Shown here: one piece after another, positions 30,001 to 32,662 of the stretch
How the letters are laid out: each line of letters opens with the position of its first letter
Position numbering within the stretch: the stretch's first letter is position 1
Assembly (NCBI GenBank): GCA_937890045.1
Contig: CALBXV010000239.1
Location: 1 to 32,662, forward strand
DNA from: an uncultured archaeon
GTDB taxonomy: Archaea > Thermoproteota > Nitrososphaeria > Nitrososphaerales > CALBXV01
Direction: 5' to 3'
Length of the DNA stretch: 32,662 bases
The notes under the pieces: model-generated
Databases searched by the model: none
What the model was told of the DNA's origin: nothing
What the model saw: the letters and a program-made list of their open reading frames with translations, nothing else
Made by a program: the position numbers and the translations under genes

Positions 30001-32662
30001 ATTGCCAAGCAATATGTCTGGCAAGTTCCTGAGCAAATGCATAAGGATTCTTCCAACCTTCTTTTCTTTTCCCAGCTTGAAGAACAGCATTGGAAATCAA
30101 ATCTTCCATGTGTTTTTCTGACATCCATCCCATCTCAACCTGAGCCTTAAGCTCTTCTTCTAGAAAAGTTCTTCTTATCTTAGTAGTGTTTACTGTTTTT
30201 CCTTTATACTTAGCCTGCTGTGAGCCTTTCCAAGCCCTCTGAGCAAAGGCTAGAATACTAATTTTATTATCACCAGACTTAGTACTAAAGAATACAGCAA
30301 GATCACCCTTTGTATTCTGTCCAAAACTACCTGCTAAGAGATTATTAATATTATATACCCAACTTTCAGATAATTTTAATGCTGATGGGTCTTGTACCCA
30401 AAAGGAGTTCCACTCATCATTTGGGCCAGATACTATATATTTATATATGTTCTTCATTGGCATATACCCAAAACGCTGGTCAATTTTGCCTTCCTTAAAA
30501 TCCCTCTCCATAAAACTTTCTCTAAAGCTTGTTGGGTTTGTAGTTCCAGTAGCAACACTATTTTGTCTTTGCAATCTTATTGCTGGAGCACCATCTATTC
30601 TTCCTTTCTTTTGAACAAAATATGTATCATATACGACCCTACCCATTTGGTCTAAAAGAACAGTTTTGTACGTTTTCTTTCCATCTGCGTCAACCTCTTC
30701 TACAGTGTATGCACCAAGAGGTGTACTACTTTTAACCCTTTGAAAAAGCTGCCTACTATATAAATCATATTTCCTCATTCTCTTTTGTATACCCTTCACA
30801 TCATTAGGTGGAAGTCCTACAAGAAGAACATTCTCTGAATTAACTTTTGCTCTTGTTACTCCTCTTCCTTCAGCAATCTCATCTCCAAAGTTGTCTACCA
30901 TGTGTGTTCTAAGAGCTAGGTCAAACTCCTCTTGGTCATAACTATCGTTAGCCAACTGAATTACATTAGCATATTCTGACTTGGGGATATAGATAGCAAA
31001 GACATCTAAGAATATACTTTCTAGGAAAGCATCAGCATTTTCTTTGAGAGCTTCAATAGCATCAATTTCAATTTGATTTCCATCATCATCTACGGAATCA
31101 TCATTCCCATCATTAGTATTATTGAAAGTACTGTAATGTGGTATCTTTGTAGGAGTAAGAAATGCTGTTGTCGGAACCCATCCCTGAAAGAATCGCTCAC
31201 CAATAATAGCAGCCAAGTCTTCCTGAGATGCCTTTCCGAAAGCTTTCTTAATTGACAGCCACATCTGCCTAAAGAAAGCCTTTAAATTATTAATAACTCC
31301 TTTCTCTTGTATCCTTCCTGCGTAATAATTGCCAACAAGTTCTGTAAGTTGCTCAACGGCCTCGGCCTCACTTAAGCCAGAATCTGTAAACTTCTTAAAA
31401 GCATATTTCATTAAAGGCGTTTCAGCAAATATCTCAGCATATACATGGAAGTACTCATGTGGAATATCATCTATTCTAGCCTTATCCTCTGACCATGCTA
31501 CAAGATTGCCAATGGCTTTGCCAACATACTCTATTCCGTCCCTCTTAATAACGCCTGCAAACTTATGAGCTATTATACCAAGCTTCCCTTCGCCAAAATG
31601 TCTTTCCAATCGCTTCTCAAGAAGCTCGGCAAGCTTCTTCTCATCTTTTAAGAATGGCTGAAGAATCTCACCTTCGGCTAAAATCTCAGCAGAAAATAGT
31701 TCTCCTTGAGGAGATGGCTCTGATAATACATCAGGAGTAGAAAGTTCCTTATTACCAGATATTGCAGCTTTATTAATACTCTCTACATTTGCTTTAGCTT
31801 TTTTATTACTTACTCCATACGACTTTGCTATAGATTGTTCATTAACTTCTATAATTCTAGGAACAAAATTCTCAGCAGTAAATATTGCAGGTGCTTCTGG
31901 AAATTTAACTTGAACTCTTTCATGTGAGCCCCATTTTCCACCTTCAACTTTATCTTCACCAACACCAGTTGTCCATCTAATTTTAGTACCACCTTCACCT
32001 ATATCAGCTTCAGCCCACTCTATTCCATTCTCTTTATATTTTTTTACATTAGATACAAGATTGACATCTTCTTTACCAAATTCACCTTCTACAATATTAG
32101 GTTTGCCAACTAATACATCTTCATAACTATACCCCAATGCATCAACCAGAGTTCTTAATACACCTAAATCTTCATGTTTTTTAATTCTTCCATGAAAATC
32201 TGATATATCAGTTGCTTCTTCCCATATATTATCAATAGTAAAGTCATCTCCCATAAACTCACTTTGAGGTTGATTTATGATGTATCTTTTACCATCAATC
32301 TCAGTAATAGCAACTACATGCTGTATAGTCCAATCTCCAACAGGAGACTTAACAGTTATATAAGCTTTGCCATATTTATATCCATCATTCTTTAATCTTC
32401 CAGTTACTATTCCACATGTTCCATCACAGATTCCCTGAGTATCTTCTCTTGGTAGTGGATGTCCTACTTTTTTACTAGCAACTTTAAAAGGGTTAAGAAT
32501 CTTTTTCCATAGTGGATCAGATTTCTGTTTGGATTCTACTAGGGAAGTTTCATATTGAATATTTAATCCAAGTTTTTTAGCATAATTAATTTCTTCTTGC
32601 ATTAACTTGCCAATACCATGAGTATCATCAACAATTACAGTTGACCCCTTTGGCATTGAATC
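27068..32662 (-). CDS. Giant multidomain protein with RNA polymerase core, zincin and papain-like domains (5' partial)
   Basis: The frame is open to the right edge; numbering is from Met at 32656 (1862 residues to the stop). Residues 70-150 look like a papain-like protease (C77 or C81, H113, N128). H400-E401-x2-H404 in IPHEYFHVYAEIF is a zincin motif, with E439 a candidate third ligand. At 1288-1343, VLISRQP, QAFYEGF, GDTIRL and DADNDGDITFIEVP align in order and spacing with NRQPTLHR, QAF, GKAIRL and NADFDGDQMAVHVP of the RNA polymerase beta-prime active site (D1332, D1334, D1336). A DPBB-1-like part, SQDGFMYVAAS at 960-970 with K990 and K1007, lies before it. Probably a single-chain virion RNA polymerase ejected with the DNA. 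Confidence 0.8.
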   Translation of the reverse strand, partial: DSMPKGSTVIVDDTHGIGKLMQEEINYAKKLGLNIQYETSLVESKQKSDPLWKKILNPFKVASKKVGHPLPREDTQGICDGTCGIVTGRLKNDGYKYGKAYITVKSPVGDWTIQHVVAITEIDGKRYIINQPQSEFMGDDFTIDNIWEEATDISDFHGRIKKHEDLGVLRTLVDALGYSYEDVLVGKPNIVEGEFGKEDVNLVSNVKKYKENGIEWAEADIGEGGTKIRWTTGVGEDKVEGGKWGSHERVQVKFPEAPAIFTAENFVPRIIEVNEQSIAKSYGVSNKKAKANVESINKAAISGNKELSTPDVLSEPSPQGELFSAEILAEGEILQPFLKDEKKLAELLEKRLERHFGEGKLGIIAHKFAGVIKRDGIEYVGKAIGNLVAWSEDKARIDDIPHEYFHVYAEIFAETPLMKYAFKKFTDSGLSEAEAVEQLTELVGNYYAGRIQEKGVINNLKAFFRQMWLSIKKAFGKASQEDLAAIIGERFFQGWVPTTAFLTPTKIPHYSTFNNTNDGNDDSVDDDGNQIEIDAIEALKENADAFLESIFLDVFAIYIPKSEYANVIQLANDSYDQEEFDLALRTHMVDNFGDEIAEGRGVTRAKVNSENVLLVGLPPNDVKGIQKRMRKYDLYSRQLFQRVKSSTPLGAYTVEEVDADGKKTYKTVLLDQMGRVVYDTYFVQKKGRIDGAPAIRLQRQNSVATGTTNPTSFRESFMERDFKEGKIDQRFGYMPMKNIYKYIVSGPNDEWNSFWVQDPSALKLSESWVYNINNLLAGSFGQNTKGDLAVFFSTKSGDNKISILAFAQRAWKGSQQAKYKGKTVNTTKIRRTFLEEELKAQVEMGWMSEKHMEDLISNAVLQAGKRKEGWKNPYAFAQELARHIAWQSTKGNDYLARQAADGVADTVNRLRLDFSEGTAVVGSGSRKVVWADHKDIEIKVEGRDGLVDVEIEKRPEVGEGYSQDGFMYVAASKLNQRGELLGVKPEHRAVSKTVIRNLEDGGNSYIAIKMLEMSADNGTMFFKKGSDIPFAKLKGTGRKAIFIMLDETGTEIEGSEFDSFATRNEVKDVSGRYTRDFTHGVDGIHELPEDATRVLIQPYKSNTTAPHPVLVHDMLMTNDLASFPEGVEYLDALEKHIKETGKRYMDLLMNFRTNPQVLRDYLKTELADGQMPTELDAYLDLFDDGWGVMLPQVSNQLSHMLANQFLINGLFKLRTDKMRGTKTFIKPRGHREVEPMSVLISSQNSMMIERVGRDYRKEQGIGLGEAVPWDDLHSKVKVLNEWLEEREYNVLISRQPVSGPTVVEPRRVQAFYEGFQGDTIRLSEYDVFVLLDADNDGDITFIEVPEDKGLIDAMGNLSKTDYWKNRRKRKPLTIYKRSTRESSLSNGKAVGDYYSRNNMAEIATGMIVNAKVVMATMAAKELSLSANILPKGERIIARDPRDIIRMDYIPLSEDMTEQEYNTIIENGDNVVTKIEDKDGKVEWRAVPFKYLKDVAKQGRDLIHETTLENEMEILLSMATDNPKEQLLGEFEMDWNFLPSRMFKTLSGQPMRSKVLRGLRLGVSNTFKNAATRRGERQTRRGMKGLTMEDIFEESGKLRTLYFDLDGNVRPAKEVQKLLTEEFDLNTPQLKFWMGHQLGNMYLQWQDIRVNNHVSAVEHILSLPQLLMDLNPLIENESVAGSPLRYERWMYDDAHIKAVKDLNALVESKINTYMKSKEKAVEVGEGSLLMEEMAAEFEELLERAGTSMKNVEGIKYEYNTEFQEFIAKWLPRWNELSPRAQAWATLKFLSGTAKKNKKGRKTKVAFRHKLLPIQLMSPKIVKSYGRLFHKHLVGPIKEKKHVRPSDAAYDFQFKHFEKIAERVCG

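Noticed and set aside
23101..31568. Several 60-90 codon plus-strand ORFs antisense to the two giant genes
   Set aside because: They lack ribosome binding sites and lie wholly within clearly coding minus-strand sequence, so they are shadows.

Overview
The window is part of the genome of a tailed double-stranded DNA phage (Caudoviricetes). It is AT-rich, tightly packed, and almost every gene has a clear AGGAG-type ribosome binding site or a stop/start overlap (TAATG, ATGA). The head-packaging set (terminase, P22-like portal, a probable scaffold, the first codons of a probable major capsid protein) settles that it is viral. No integrase, repressor, tRNA, rRNA or CRISPR array is visible, and the host cannot be named from the sequence.

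Layout. (1) Positions 1-7938, minus strand: packaging and head genes. In transcription order these are small unknown genes, a probable small terminase, a zinc-ribbon metallophosphoesterase, two small unknown genes, the large terminase, a 39-residue Arg/Lys-rich mini-protein, an M15 endolysin-like peptidase, the portal, a scaffold-like protein and the truncated capsid gene. (2) Positions 7939-8090: a divergent, promoter-bearing gap. (3) Positions 8091-22900, plus strand: an early/replication arm of about 38 mostly small genes. It includes a Cas4/RecB-like nuclease, a Sak3 (DUF1071) annealing protein and an SSB-like protein, a MazG-like protein, a DUF932 protein, a D12-class adenine methyltransferase, a DnaB-type helicase and a RuvC-like resolvase. 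(4) Positions 22977-32662, minus strand: two giant genes of 1363 codons and more than 1862 codons that converge on the early arm. If the genome is circular or circularly permuted, regions 1 and 4 are probably the start and end of one long late transcript.

Two things stand out. First, the larger giant protein appears to fuse a papain-like protease candidate, a HExxH zincin and an RNA polymerase catalytic core. Its DADNDGD loop and flanks match the NADFDGD active-site region of the RNA polymerase beta-prime subunit, with the same spacing. This suggests a single-chain virion RNA polymerase, as known from crAss-like phages. Second, 13505-14390 is an 886-base gap with no credible gene. It resolves by eye into eight consecutive RNA modules, each closed by a 9-15 bp helix and separated by 0-10 bases. 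The G-U wobbles inside these helices point to plus-strand transcription. The size and style recall the large ornate phage RNAs GOLLD and ROOL, but I cannot assign a family. Similar closed elements lie at 16952-17077 and 22891-22965.

All calls come from reading motifs by eye; no database search or folding program was run.
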